From assembly GCA_016715895.1 (NCBI GenBank), contig JADJXH010000004.1, positions 2,046,001 through 2,110,000 of the forward strand: a DNA stretch of 64,000 nt. Direction: 5' to 3'. Below the pieces are notes generated by a model. That model did not search any database, was not told the origin of the DNA, and worked only from the letters and a program-made list of their open reading frames with translations. The DNA is from Flavobacteriales bacterium. Lineage in GTDB: Bacteria; Bacteroidota; Bacteroidia; Flavobacteriales_F; PHOS-HE28. The translations under genes and the position numbers were made by a program. This document shows positions 8,172 to 16,635 of this stretch, one piece after another (within the stretch, counting starts at the first letter, position 1; every line of letters starts with the position of its first letter).

Positions 8172-9350
8172 TCAGCCCACCTCCTCCAGCACCACCGCGC
8201 ACGCCTGCCGCACCTCCTCCTCCGTGATCACCAACGGCGGTGCGATGCGGAAGGCCGTGGGGCAGCTCAGGAACCAGAAGCCCAGGACGCCGCGGCGCAG
8301 GCAGCCATGCACCACGCGCTGGACCCGATCGGCATCGCCGAGGTCCACGGCCAGCATGAGCCCCGCTCCGCGCACTTCAGCGATCCGGGGATGAACGAGC
8401 AGTTCCTTGAACAGGGCGCCCATGTGCACACTGTTCGCGATCATCTCCTCGTCGAGCAGGGCGTCCAACGCCGCCAGCCCCGCCACGCAGGGCAGGGGGT
8501 GTCCGCCGAAGGTGGTGATGTGGCCGAGCACCGGATCGTGCGTGAGCAGCTGCATGTGGGCGCGCGTGCTGACGAACGCACCCATCGGCAAGCCGCCGCC
8601 CAGGGCCTTGCCCAGCACCAGGATATCCGGGACCACGCCGAAGTGTTCAAAGGCGAAGAGACGGCCCGTACGCCCGAAGCCGGTCTGCACCTCATCGAAC
8701 ACGAGCAGGGCGCCCACTTCGGTGCAGCGCGCCCGCAAGGCCTGCATCCATGAGGCGTCGGGCACGCGCACGCCGGCATCGCCCTGGATGGGCTCCACCA
8801 CCACGCAGGCGGCGTGTTCGGTGATCAGCGCAAGGTCGGCCGGTGCATTGAAGGTGATGTGCGCCACATCGGGCAGCAGTGGTCGGTTGCGGTACTTCTT
8901 CGCTTCGTTGTCCGTCAGGCTCAGCGACCCGTGGGTGCTGCCGTGGTAGCTCTTGCGACAGCCGAAGAGCCGGGTGCGGCCGGTGACCCGCTTGGCGAGC
9001 TTCACGGCGGCCTCGATCGCCTCGGTGCCACTGTTCACGAAGTACACGCTGTCCAGTGCCGGTGGCAGCAGCCCGGCAAGGCGTTCGGCGAAGCGCACCT
9101 GCGGCTCCTGGATGAACTCGCCGTACGGGATCACATGCAGGTACCGGTCGCACTGCTCCTTGATGGCCTGCACAACGCGGGGATGCCGGTGCCCCACGTT
9201 GGCGACGGCCAGGCCGGAGACGAGATCGAGGTAGCGTTGACCGTTCCGCGCGGTGAGGTGGCATCCTTCCGCATGGACGATGTCCAGGGCCAGGGGCCGC
9301 GGGCTGGTCTGCGCGAGGTGGGCGTGGAACGCGGGGAGCAGGTCCTTCAT
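8172..9350 (-). CDS. Class III PLP-dependent aminotransferase
   Basis: The 392-residue protein shows the class III aminotransferase landmarks: NSGTEAIEAAVKLAK binds the PLP phosphate, DEVQTGFGRTG contains the Asp that contacts the pyridine nitrogen, and the Lys of LGKALGGGLPMGAF forms the Schiff base. The family covers acetylornithine, ornithine, 4-aminobutyrate and lysine aminotransferases; the sequence does not decide between them and the neighbours give no pathway context. The start at 9350 (MKDLLPAFHAHL) is chosen over an upstream extension rich in Arg and Ser. CACCTTTG about 16 bases upstream may be its -7 box. Confidence 0.85.
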   Translation of the reverse strand: MKDLLPAFHAHLAQTSPRPLALDIVHAEGCHLTARNGQRYLDLVSGLAVANVGHRHPRVVQAIKEQCDRYLHVIPYGEFIQEPQVRFAERLAGLLPPALDSVYFVNSGTEAIEAAVKLAKRVTGRTRLFGCRKSYHGSTHGSLSLTDNEAKKYRNRPLLPDVAHITFNAPADLALITEHAACVVVEPIQGDAGVRVPDASWMQALRARCTEVGALLVFDEVQTGFGRTGRLFAFEHFGVVPDILVLGKALGGGLPMGAFVSTRAHMQLLTHDPVLGHITTFGGHPLPCVAGLAALDALLDEEMIANSVHMGALFKELLVHPRIAEVRGAGLMLAVDLGDADRVQRVVHGCLRRGVLGFWFLSCPTAFRIAPPLVITEEEVRQACAVVLEEVG

Positions 9351-9390
9351 GGTCGCCGGGGAAGCCGGCGCAAAGGTGCGTGCTGCGCGG

Positions 9391-9885
9391 TCAACGGCGC
9401 TGGGGAGGGGGACCGGGGCGATCACCCTGGCGTTCGCGCATGCGGCGGAGCAGCTCGCGGTTGAAGTCGCGTTCGGCGCGGTGCAGCTCCAGGGTCTTGC
9501 GCGCCCCGATGAGCTTGATGAACTCCCCGCTGTAGCGCTTGCGGAGGTCGAGCTCCTTTTGTTGCGAGGCCAGTTCCCGGTCGATGTGGCCGGCCGCTTC
9601 GGCATCCGTGAGGTCCGCGTCCGTCCTCAAGGCACGATGGCCTTCGCGACGCTCGCGGCGCAGGGTCTCCAGCTCCTTGTCGTACTGGTTGTACACCGGC
9701 CAGAAGCGCTGTGATTCCTCCGGGCTCAGGTCCATCTTCTGGGTGAGGTAGGCGCTGCGCTGGGCCTTCACTTCCTGAAGGCGCTCCGGGGCGATGGGCA
9801 GGTCGTCCTCCTGGGCGCAGGCCAGGAGGACGGTTCCGAGCGTGAGGCCGAGAACGAGGGTGCGGAGCAGGTGGCGGGTCATCAT
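9391..9885 (-). CDS. Spy/CpxP-like exported protein of an ECF sigma operon
   Basis: The 164-residue protein starts with a signal sequence ending near LLACAQ (possibly a lipoprotein-type Cys) and is otherwise helical and highly charged, with LSPEESQRFWPVYNQY, the typical Spy/CpxP-like motif of Bacteroidota proteins annotated as sensors of ECF sigma factors. Its start overlaps the stop of the upstream anti-sigma-like gene by four bases (ATGA), so translation is probably coupled. Likely role: a periplasmic chaperone-like sensor that modulates the sigma/anti-sigma pair. Experimental support for this group is limited. Confidence 0.7.
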   Translation of the reverse strand: MMTRHLLRTLVLGLTLGTVLLACAQEDDLPIAPERLQEVKAQRSAYLTQKMDLSPEESQRFWPVYNQYDKELETLRRERREGHRALRTDADLTDAEAAGHIDRELASQQKELDLRKRYSGEFIKLIGARKTLELHRAERDFNRELLRRMRERQGDRPGPPPQRR

Positions 9886-10334
9886 AGGCTTTCGATGAGG
9901 TCGGTGACTTCGGTGCCGGTGAGGTCGTAATACTCGGCCAGCTCATCGGCGGACAAGGCTGGCGCTTCGGGTGCAGGCGCGAGGGCGGCAAGGTCCTCCT
10001 CGGAAAGGCCGTCCAGCAGGTTCTCCTCCCAAACGACCATGGCGATGCCATCGGGCACGTTGCCGATGGCCGGCGCGTGCGCGGGCGTTCCTGGCGCCGG
10101 ACGCCACATCCACCAGCCAGCGAGGAGGAGTGCTGCGACCGGCAGGGCCACCGCGGTCGGAACCAGCCAGCGCCGCCATGCGGGTGCCGGAGCCGTGCGC
10201 GGCAGCATGGCCTGCACCTCCTGCGCGAACCGGTCGTGGAACCCATCGGGCACCGCGAAGGGGTCCGTGCGCGGGATGCGGGACAGCATCGGTGCGATGC
10301 GCTCCAGGTCGTCGTTCTCGGTTCCGTGTTCCAT
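9882..10334 (-). CDS. Anti-sigma-factor-like single-pass membrane protein
   Basis: The 150-residue protein has a cytoplasmic N-terminus of about 55 residues, one membrane helix (VPTAVALPVAALLLAGWW) and an acidic periplasmic tail. The cytoplasmic part lacks the zinc-binding HxxxCxxC motif of ZAS anti-sigma factors. The role is inferred from position: 28 bases after an ECF sigma gene and overlapping the Spy-like gene by four bases. Confidence 0.6.
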   Translation of the reverse strand: MEHGTENDDLERIAPMLSRIPRTDPFAVPDGFHDRFAQEVQAMLPRTAPAPAWRRWLVPTAVALPVAALLLAGWWMWRPAPGTPAHAPAIGNVPDGIAMVVWEENLLDGLSEEDLAALAPAPEAPALSADELAEYYDLTGTEVTDLIESL

Positions 10335-10362
10335 GGTCGTCAGGTGTTGGACGTTCCGGAGG

Positions 10363-10920
10363 TCATTTGGTTCGATCGCGGGTGAGATGGTCCTCGATCT
10401 TGCGCACCGCGATGTGGTAGCTGCTCTTCAGCGCACCCACGCTGGTGCCGGTGATGGCGCTGATCTCCTCGTACTTCAGCTCCTGGAAGTACTTCATGGT
10501 GAAGACCGCACGCTGCTTGTCGGGCAGGGTCATCACCGCGCGCTGGAGGGCGGCCTGGATGGCGTCGCCGGTGAAGTGCTCGCTCTTGTCCAGGGTGGTG
10601 GTGAGCCGTTCGATGACGTGGTCCTCGCTGACGAAGAGGCCGCGGCGCAGGCGTTTCAGGTGGGAGATGCACTCGTTGTGCGCGATGCGGTAGAGCCAGC
10701 TGTAGAGCTGGGCGTCCTCGCGGAAGCGGTCCAGACCGTTCCAGGCCTTGAGGAACACGTTCTGCAGCACGTCCTTCGACTCGTCGGGGTCGGTGATCAT
10801 CCGCCGCACGAAGGCGTACAACCGGCCCTGGTACTGGCGCACGAGCAGGTTGAAGGCGTAGTGCCTGGAGCCTTCCTGGCGGAAGAGGTCGAGCAGTTCG
10901 CGGTCGCTGAGCGGCGTCAT
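10363..10920 (-). CDS. ECF-family RNA polymerase sigma factor
   Basis: The 185-residue protein has sigma region 2 (DPDESKDVLQNVFLKAWNGL, then the DNA-melting segment AQLYSWLYRIAHN) and region 4 with a helix-turn-helix (LPDKQRAVFTMKYFQELKYEEISAITGTSVGALKS). It lacks regions 1 and 3, as expected for ECF sigmas. It is the first gene of a three-gene set with an anti-sigma-like protein and a Spy-like protein, pointing to control by an envelope signal. Forty bases separate it from the upstream transketolase gene, so read-through is possible. Confidence 0.92.
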   Translation of the reverse strand: MTPLSDRELLDLFRQEGSRHYAFNLLVRQYQGRLYAFVRRMITDPDESKDVLQNVFLKAWNGLDRFREDAQLYSWLYRIAHNECISHLKRLRRGLFVSEDHVIERLTTTLDKSEHFTGDAIQAALQRAVMTLPDKQRAVFTMKYFQELKYEEISAITGTSVGALKSSYHIAVRKIEDHLTRDRTK

Positions 10921-10960
10921 GCAGGCATCGGTGGAAGGACCGCAGGGCCTGCGGCGGCGG

Positions 10961-11914
10961 TCAGCGGCGTGCGCGCACCCGGTGCACGGCGGCCACGATG
11001 TCCTGCGTGTCCAGGCCGTACTTCTTCAGCAACTGGTCCGGGGTGCCGCTCTCGCCGAACACGTCGTTCACCGCCACATACTCCTGCGGTGTGGGGCGAT
11101 GGCAGGCCAGCACCTGGGCGATGGCATCGCCCAGGCCTCCATGCCGGTTGTGTTCCTCGCAGGTGACCGCGCATCCGGTGCGTTCGACGGAGTCTAGGAC
11201 GGCGGCCACGTCCAACGGTTTGATCGTGTGCACGTTGATCACCTCGGCCCGGATGCCCTCGGCAGCCAGGGCTTCAGCGGCTTGCAAGGCGCGCCAGACC
11301 AGGTGGCCGCAGGCGAAGATGCTGACGTCGGTGCCGCGCACGAGCACCTGGGCCTTGCCGATCTCGAAGGGCATGTCGGCCGGGATGAACACGGGCCATT
11401 TCGGGCGGCCGAAGCGCAGGTACACCGGGCCTTCATGCACGGCGATGGCCAGCGTGGCCTGCCGGGTCTGGTTGAAGTCGGCGGGCACCACCACGCTCAT
11501 GCCGGGCAGCATGCGCATCAGGCCGATGTCCTCCAGGATCTGGTGGGTGGCGCCATCCTCGCCGAGGGTGAGCCCGGCATGGCTGGCGCAGATCTTCACG
11601 TTCTTGCCGGCATAGGCGATGCTCTGGCGGATCTGGTCGTACACGCGGCCGGTGCTGAAGTTGGCGAAGGTGCCCGTGAAGGGGATCTTGCCACCGATGG
11701 TGAGCCCGGCGGCCATGCCCATCATGTTGGCCTCGGCCACCCCCACTTGGACGAAGCGGTCGGGGAAGGCCTTGGCGAAGGCGTCCATCTTCAACGATCC
11801 GGTGAGGTCGGCGCAGAGGGCCACCACGTTGGGGTCGCGCTGCCCGGCCTCCAGGAGGCCGGCACCGAAGCCGGAGCGCGTGTCCTTTTCGTCGAGCTTG
11901 GGGAAGGGGTTCAT
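10961..11914 (-). CDS. Transketolase, C-terminal subunit
   Basis: The 317-residue protein corresponds to the pyrimidine-binding and C-terminal domains of transketolase: it begins near CADLTGSLKMDAF, holds VGVAEANMMGMAAGL with the Glu that activates thiamine diphosphate, and ends with a Rossmann-like domain. It must pair with the N-terminal subunit encoded at 13359-14240 to move two-carbon units in the pentose phosphate pathway. Unusually, the two halves are separated by a secreted VWA protein gene, whose stop lies only 11 bases before this start. Confidence 0.9.
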   Translation of the reverse strand: MNPFPKLDEKDTRSGFGAGLLEAGQRDPNVVALCADLTGSLKMDAFAKAFPDRFVQVGVAEANMMGMAAGLTIGGKIPFTGTFANFSTGRVYDQIRQSIAYAGKNVKICASHAGLTLGEDGATHQILEDIGLMRMLPGMSVVVPADFNQTRQATLAIAVHEGPVYLRFGRPKWPVFIPADMPFEIGKAQVLVRGTDVSIFACGHLVWRALQAAEALAAEGIRAEVINVHTIKPLDVAAVLDSVERTGCAVTCEEHNRHGGLGDAIAQVLACHRPTPQEYVAVNDVFGESGTPDQLLKKYGLDTQDIVAAVHRVRARR

Positions 11915-11925
11915 CGGCGGAGGGT

Positions 11926-13293
11926 TCAGAAGGTGAGGGTGACGGAGCGACCGCTTTCCACGGTGACGGGCTTGACGATGCTGTATTCGGTGCGACGGGC
12001 GTTGGCGCTGCGGTACACCACTTCGTAGGTGCCGGGCAGCAGCCGGAACTGGTCCTGAACATCACGCGGGTCGAGGTCGGCGACCCACTCGCGGTCGGTG
12101 CCGCGCACCACGAAGAGGGCCCCATGTCCCGGGGCGCCGGCCTGCACGTTGAGCACGCCCTCCTGCGGGATGTGCACCGTGTTGGTGGCGCCCTGTTCGA
12201 TCCGCACGCCCGGCACCAGCATCCGCGGGAGGGTGAGCACTTCGAGGTCGTAGGTGCCCACGAGGTAGCGGTCGGTGCTGTTCACCCGCTGCACGTGCAG
12301 GGTGGCCGCTTCCCCGGCCTTGCGCACCAGGCACTGCACGCCGTGCGGGTCGGCCATGCCGGAGCCCAGCTTGAGTTCCAGCTGCCCCTGACCGGCAGGC
12401 ACCTTGATCACGGTGTGCGCACCGGGCGTCAGCTTGATGTTCTCCTGCACCACGGGCGGGATGGTGTGCACCACCAGCCGGTAGGTGAGCACCGGGTCGA
12501 TGGTGAGGGTGTCGGGCAGACCGCGTTCGTTCAGCGTGTGCTCGAACTGGTGCTGCACCTGGCCCGTGCGCTGGTCGGTGAAGGTCATGGCCACGTCGGT
12601 CTCCAAGGGCTTTCCGGCAGTGGTCAGCAGGTCCACCTGGCAGGTGGTGGTGTTGAGGGCCTGGGCCACCACGACGTCCAGCACGTGGGCGAAGAGCTCC
12701 GGCGAACTGGCGTCGTAGTAGTTGCCCACGCAGCGCAGGCTGTACTGCTGGCCCTCTTCGATGCCGACGCCGATCACGAAGGGCTTGAGCACGATGCCTT
12801 TCGCCTGCAGGGCCCGGCTCACCGCGCAGGGATCCTCGTCGCAGGCCTCGATGCCGTCGGTGATGAGGATGATGATGTTGCGCACGCCCTTGCCTTCCGG
12901 GAAATCACCGCCGGCCTTCTCGAGGGAGCGGGCGATCGGCGTGGTGCCCACGCAGCGCACGCCTTCCAGCACGCGGCGCATGGCGGGGATGGCATCACCA
13001 CCGAACGGCACTTCCAGCCGGGTGTCGTTGCAGTCCTGTTTGCCGGGTTCGATGGGGGTCTGGTGACCGTAGAGGCGCAGGGCGAGTTCGATGTCGGTGC
13101 GTCCCTGCAGTTCGCTCAACGAGCGCAGCAGCAGTTCGCGCGCCGTGTTGATCTTCGGTTTGTCGCCCCAGAACGCGTTCATGCTGTTGCTGGCATCGAA
13201 CACGAAGAGCATCCGCGTGAGCGGTTTGCCGGGTGCCTGGGCCGCAAGGCTGGCGGCGCCGAGCAACAGGAGGGCGAGGAGCGTGGAACGCAT
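11926..13293 (-). CDS. Exported VWA-domain protein lying between two transketolase genes
   Basis: The 455-residue protein starts with a signal peptide (MRSTLLALLLLGAASLAAQ). Residues about 25-225 form a von Willebrand A domain with a complete metal site: DASNS (DxSxS), the Thr in GTTPIARS and the Asp in LITDGIEACDED. Paired Cys residues suggest disulfides. The rest is made of repeating beta-sandwich-like segments. The role is unknown; VWA domains commonly bind proteins through the metal site. It is encoded in the same direction as the two transketolase halves (65 bases after one, 11 before the other), probably in one transcript although the products act in different compartments. An upstream in-frame start exists; the signal peptide fixes 13293. 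Confidence 0.78.
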   Translation of the reverse strand: MRSTLLALLLLGAASLAAQAPGKPLTRMLFVFDASNSMNAFWGDKPKINTARELLLRSLSELQGRTDIELALRLYGHQTPIEPGKQDCNDTRLEVPFGGDAIPAMRRVLEGVRCVGTTPIARSLEKAGGDFPEGKGVRNIIILITDGIEACDEDPCAVSRALQAKGIVLKPFVIGVGIEEGQQYSLRCVGNYYDASSPELFAHVLDVVVAQALNTTTCQVDLLTTAGKPLETDVAMTFTDQRTGQVQHQFEHTLNERGLPDTLTIDPVLTYRLVVHTIPPVVQENIKLTPGAHTVIKVPAGQGQLELKLGSGMADPHGVQCLVRKAGEAATLHVQRVNSTDRYLVGTYDLEVLTLPRMLVPGVRIEQGATNTVHIPQEGVLNVQAGAPGHGALFVVRGTDREWVADLDPRDVQDQFRLLPGTYEVVYRSANARRTEYSIVKPVTVESGRSVTLTF

Positions 13294-13358
13294 CGGGCCC
13301 CGCCGGAGCAAACGGGGTACCAGAACGCGCGGCATCGGTGGCGGAGCGGAGGGTCCGG

Positions 13359-14240
13359 TCAATAGTCGCCCAGCGTTTCCGGCAGTTGGGCCAGCGCGCG
13401 GGCGGCCTGCTCGTCGGTGGGGGCCACGCCATGCCAGTGGTGGCTGCCGGTCATGAAGTCCACACCCTGACCCATCTCGGTGCGCATGAGGATCGCCACG
13501 GGGCGTCCCCGGCCGGTGCGCGCGCGGGCCTCGTCCAGGCCCCGAAGCACGTCGCCCAGGTCGTTGCCGTTCATCTCCAGCACGTCCCAGCCGAAGGCGC
13601 GCCATTTGGCGGGCAGGTCGCCGAGCGGCATCACCTGGTCCACATCGCCGTCGATCTGCCGGCCGTTCCGGTCCACCGTGGCGATGAGGTTGTCCACCTT
13701 GTGGGCGGCGGCGCTCATGGCGGCCTCCCACACCTGGCCCTCCTGCAGTTCGCCATCGCCGTGCAGGCTGTACACCAGATGGGGATCCTGGTTGAGGCGC
13801 TTGGCGAGGGCCGCACCGATGGCCACGCTGAGCCCCTGACCGAGGGAGCCGGAGGCCATGCGCACCCCGGGAAGCCCTTCGTGCGTGGTGGGATGCCCCT
13901 GCAAGCGGCTGTCGAGGCGGCGGAAGGTGGCGAGCTCCTTCACCGGGAAGTAGCCCGAACGCGCGAGCACGCTGTACCACACCGGGCTGATGTGACCATT
14001 GCTGAGGAAGAAGAGGTCCTGGCCGGCACCGTCCATGCTCCAGGCCGCAGGGTCATGGCGGAGCACCTTGAAGTAGAGGGCGACCATGAACTCGGTGCAC
14101 CCGAGCGATCCGCCGGGGTGGCCGCTCTGCACGGCATGCACCATGCGGATGATGTCGCGGCGCACCTGCGAGCAGGTCCGCGCAAGGTCGTCGGTGGAAG
14201 CGCGGGAGGCCTTGCTGGCTGCGGCGTTGGGGGCTGACAT
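13359..14240 (-). CDS. Transketolase, N-terminal (thiamine diphosphate-binding) subunit
   Basis: The 293-residue protein is the N-terminal half of transketolase: HPGGSLGCTEFMVALYF at the start, SNGHISPVWYS, and the thiamine-diphosphate motif HGDGELQEGQVWEA with the metal-binding Asp, followed by DRNGRQIDG. With the subunit at 10961-11914 it should form the active enzyme of the non-oxidative pentose phosphate pathway. A TACTTTCG element lies 16 bases upstream. Confidence 0.9.
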   Translation of the reverse strand: MSAPNAAASKASRASTDDLARTCSQVRRDIIRMVHAVQSGHPGGSLGCTEFMVALYFKVLRHDPAAWSMDGAGQDLFFLSNGHISPVWYSVLARSGYFPVKELATFRRLDSRLQGHPTTHEGLPGVRMASGSLGQGLSVAIGAALAKRLNQDPHLVYSLHGDGELQEGQVWEAAMSAAAHKVDNLIATVDRNGRQIDGDVDQVMPLGDLPAKWRAFGWDVLEMNGNDLGDVLRGLDEARARTGRGRPVAILMRTEMGQGVDFMTGSHHWHGVAPTDEQAARALAQLPETLGDY

Positions 14241-14256
14241 GCGTGGAATGACGCCG

Positions 14257-14264
14257 CGAAAGTA
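14257..14264 (-). promoter_or_regulatory. Candidate -7 element (TACTTTCG) for the transketolase/VWA run
   Basis: TACTTTCG on the minus strand, 16 bases before the ATG at 14240. The same octamer precedes the genes starting at 33403 and 46183, which supports it as a local variant of TAnnTTTG. Confidence 0.4.
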
Positions 14265-14327
14265 GCCGGGTGCGTAAGGGTGGCCCGGACCGTGTGGATA
14301 ACTTTTGAAAAGGGACGACGGCCCGGC

Positions 14328-15536
14328 TCAGTTCGCCATCGACCCTTGCTCCCTGGCTTCCGGCCTGGCCAGTGCCCAGGTGTTCAGGAAGGCGAACAGC
14401 ACCACGCCCCACTGCCGGTCCAGCAGGTCCTCGGTGAGGCAGCACAGGGCCAGAAAGGTGAGCAGGGCCCCATGCAGGGCGTCCTTGCGGCGCATCGCTT
14501 CGCGCAGCGGCACGGCGAACAGGAGCGCGAAGGCGATCGCGCCGGGCAGGCCCAGACCGATCCACCAGAGGAACAATTGATCGTGCGGACCGTGATGGCC
14601 GTCGGCATAGGCACCGCCCGCGATGCCGCGCAGGCACTCGTCCATGGCCCCGCGCACCCGATCGGGACCGATGCCGATGAGGGCGTGCGCTTCCAGCAGG
14701 GACAGGCCGCAGTGCACCAAGGCCCAGCGTTCACCGGTGTCGGTGGTGGCGGTGCTGGGCACGGCGGCGGGGGTGGTGAGGGCCTCCTTCCATCTTCCGC
14801 GCAGGGTCGGCGCTGCGATCAGCATCAACACCAGCAGGGTGGCCAGGGGAAGGGCCACGCTTCGCCGCACACCACCGGTGCTGCGCAGCATGATCACCGC
14901 GAACGCGACCAGGAAGGCGAGGGCCGGCATGCGCGAGGCGAGCAGGGCGCCCAGCAGGGCGCAGGCCACCACCAACGCGATGCGAACGGCGGATCGCCGG
15001 CGCACCAGGTGGGCCGTCTGGATCAGCGCGGCGAGGAAGAGGTGATAGGCCGCATACACCGCGTGCATGCCGGTGTTCGCGGCGAAGGCTTCGCGCAGGG
15101 CGCGGGGCTCGTCGAGCAGGTCCGGCTGAGCGAAAAGCACGGGCAGCAGGCCGCGCAGGCCCAACAGCAGGGCGGCACCGCTGAAGACGTCCAGCGCCAC
15201 CGGGCGGGGCAGGGGCGGCGGTGGGGCCAGCAGCAGCAGCACGGGAAGCAGGAGCAGGGGCACCGTGCGTTCGGCACTGAGCCACGCGGCGTGCGGGTCC
15301 TCGCAGAACGGCGCACGCAGGGCGAGCAGCAGAAAGGGAAGGCCGAGCGCGAGGACGAGGGGCCGGCGCACCCTTGCCTCAGGCGCGGATCCCTGCCGCA
15401 AGGCACGCGTCAGCTGGACGGCCGCGAAGGCGATGAGCATGGCTCCGGTGGCCGGCAGGGGCCACAGGGCCTGCGCCGCAAGCAGCAGCAGCAGACCGCT
15501 GGCCGCGTGGTCGAGCCGATCGTCAGTGCGCCGCAT
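14328..15536 (-). CDS. O-antigen ligase/polymerase-like membrane protein
   Basis: The 402-residue protein is almost entirely hydrophobic, with about ten to twelve predicted membrane helices and one larger periplasmic loop near residues 250-310 (ALVHCGLSLLEAHALIGIGPDRV, then DGHHGPHDQLFLWWIGLG). The layout and the short HxxxHDQLF-like segment after the loop are typical of WaaL/Wzy-type proteins, which transfer or polymerise glycan on a lipid carrier. It overlaps the upstream glycosyltransferase gene by 14 bases and is the last gene of that leftward operon. Whether it ligates or polymerises cannot be decided. Confidence 0.78.
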   Translation of the reverse strand: MRRTDDRLDHAASGLLLLLAAQALWPLPATGAMLIAFAAVQLTRALRQGSAPEARVRRPLVLALGLPFLLLALRAPFCEDPHAAWLSAERTVPLLLLPVLLLLAPPPPLPRPVALDVFSGAALLLGLRGLLPVLFAQPDLLDEPRALREAFAANTGMHAVYAAYHLFLAALIQTAHLVRRRSAVRIALVVACALLGALLASRMPALAFLVAFAVIMLRSTGGVRRSVALPLATLLVLMLIAAPTLRGRWKEALTTPAAVPSTATTDTGERWALVHCGLSLLEAHALIGIGPDRVRGAMDECLRGIAGGAYADGHHGPHDQLFLWWIGLGLPGAIAFALLFAVPLREAMRRKDALHGALLTFLALCCLTEDLLDRQWGVVLFAFLNTWALARPEAREQGSMAN

Positions 15537-16632
15537 GGGTCAGGCATTGGTCCACGGCCTCGCGCATGGCGGTGCGGAACACATCGCGACCGAACCGGGC
15601 CGCATGGGCGCGCAGTTCGTCGGGTCCGCAGCGCACACCCGAGCGCTCGAACCGCTCCACCGCTTCGCGGATCGATGCTCCGTCGGCCGAGGGGAAGAAC
15701 AGGCCCGTCACGCCGTCCACCACCGTTTCCAGATAACCGCCGGCGCCGAGCGCGATCACGGGCGTGCCGCAGGCGTTGGCCTCCAACGGCGTGAGCCCGA
15801 AGTCCTCGTGCGCGGCGGCGACCAGCGCGCGCGCGCTCCGCAGCAGGTGGACGAGCTCCTCGTGCGGCACCTCGCCCATGAGCTGCACGTTGGGTGGACG
15901 AGATCGCATCAACCGGTCACGCTCGGGCCCATCCCCGCAGACGATGAGCCGGCGACCGGGCATGGCGCGGAAGGCGTCGATGATGCGGTCCACGCGTTTG
16001 TAAGGCACCAGGCGCGAGACGGCGAGATAGTGGTCGCGAGGTGCCGGTCCCGGGGTGAAGCGCTCCAGGTCCACCGGCGGATGCACCACGCGCGCCTCCC
16101 GGCCATAGCAGGTCCGGATGCGATCGGCGGTGGTGCGGCTGTTGGCCACCAGGCAGGTGATGCGCTCGGTGTTCGCGCGGTCCCACTGCCGCAGCCGGTT
16201 GAGCACGCGCCGGAGGAGGAAGCCCCTCACCCCGTGCATGCCGTGGTCCCGCAGGTAGTCGTCCTCCATCACCCACGCGTAGCGCATGGGGGTGTGGATG
16301 TAGCTCAGGTGCACCTGCCCCGGATGGGTCCGCACCCCCTTGGCCACGGCGTAGGAGGCCGACAGCACCAGGTCGTAGCCGCGCAGGTCGAGCCGCTCGA
16401 TGGCCATGGGGAACAGGGGCAGGTAGCTGCGGAAGTGGGTGCGGGCGAAGGGCAGATGCTGGATGAAGGTGCTTCGTGCACGGCGTCCCCCGAGCACCTC
16501 CTGCCGGGCCTCGGGCGTCAGGAAGTCCACGAGCGCGAACACGTCCGGGTCGAACAGGTCGATCAGTTCGCGGGTGACGCGTTCGGCGCCGCCCTGCACG
16601 GCCAGCCAGTCATGCACCAGGGCGATGCGCAT
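15523..16632 (-). CDS. Glycosyltransferase, GT4 family
   Basis: The 369-residue protein has the GT-B fold layout of GT4 enzymes: MRIALVHDWLAVQGGAERV at the N-terminus, then a C-terminal nucleotide-sugar domain with SRLVPYKRVDRIIDAF, ICGDGPERD and AHEDFGLTPLEANACGTPVIA, where the Glu residues hold the donor ribose and phosphate. It should add a sugar with retention of configuration during surface glycan synthesis. Three bases separate it from the next glycosyltransferase gene. Confidence 0.88.
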   Translation of the reverse strand: MRIALVHDWLAVQGGAERVTRELIDLFDPDVFALVDFLTPEARQEVLGGRRARSTFIQHLPFARTHFRSYLPLFPMAIERLDLRGYDLVLSASYAVAKGVRTHPGQVHLSYIHTPMRYAWVMEDDYLRDHGMHGVRGFLLRRVLNRLRQWDRANTERITCLVANSRTTADRIRTCYGREARVVHPPVDLERFTPGPAPRDHYLAVSRLVPYKRVDRIIDAFRAMPGRRLIVCGDGPERDRLMRSRPPNVQLMGEVPHEELVHLLRSARALVAAAHEDFGLTPLEANACGTPVIALGAGGYLETVVDGVTGLFFPSADGASIREAVERFERSGVRCGPDELRAHAARFGRDVFRTAMREAVDQCLTHAAH

Positions 16633-16635
16633 CGG

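Noticed and set aside
7696..8202. N-terminal extension of the LpxH-like protein back to 8202
   Set aside because: It overlaps the CoA-binding gene on the other strand, is low in family similarity, and the known family starts at MKRRIDVLVLSDLHLG.
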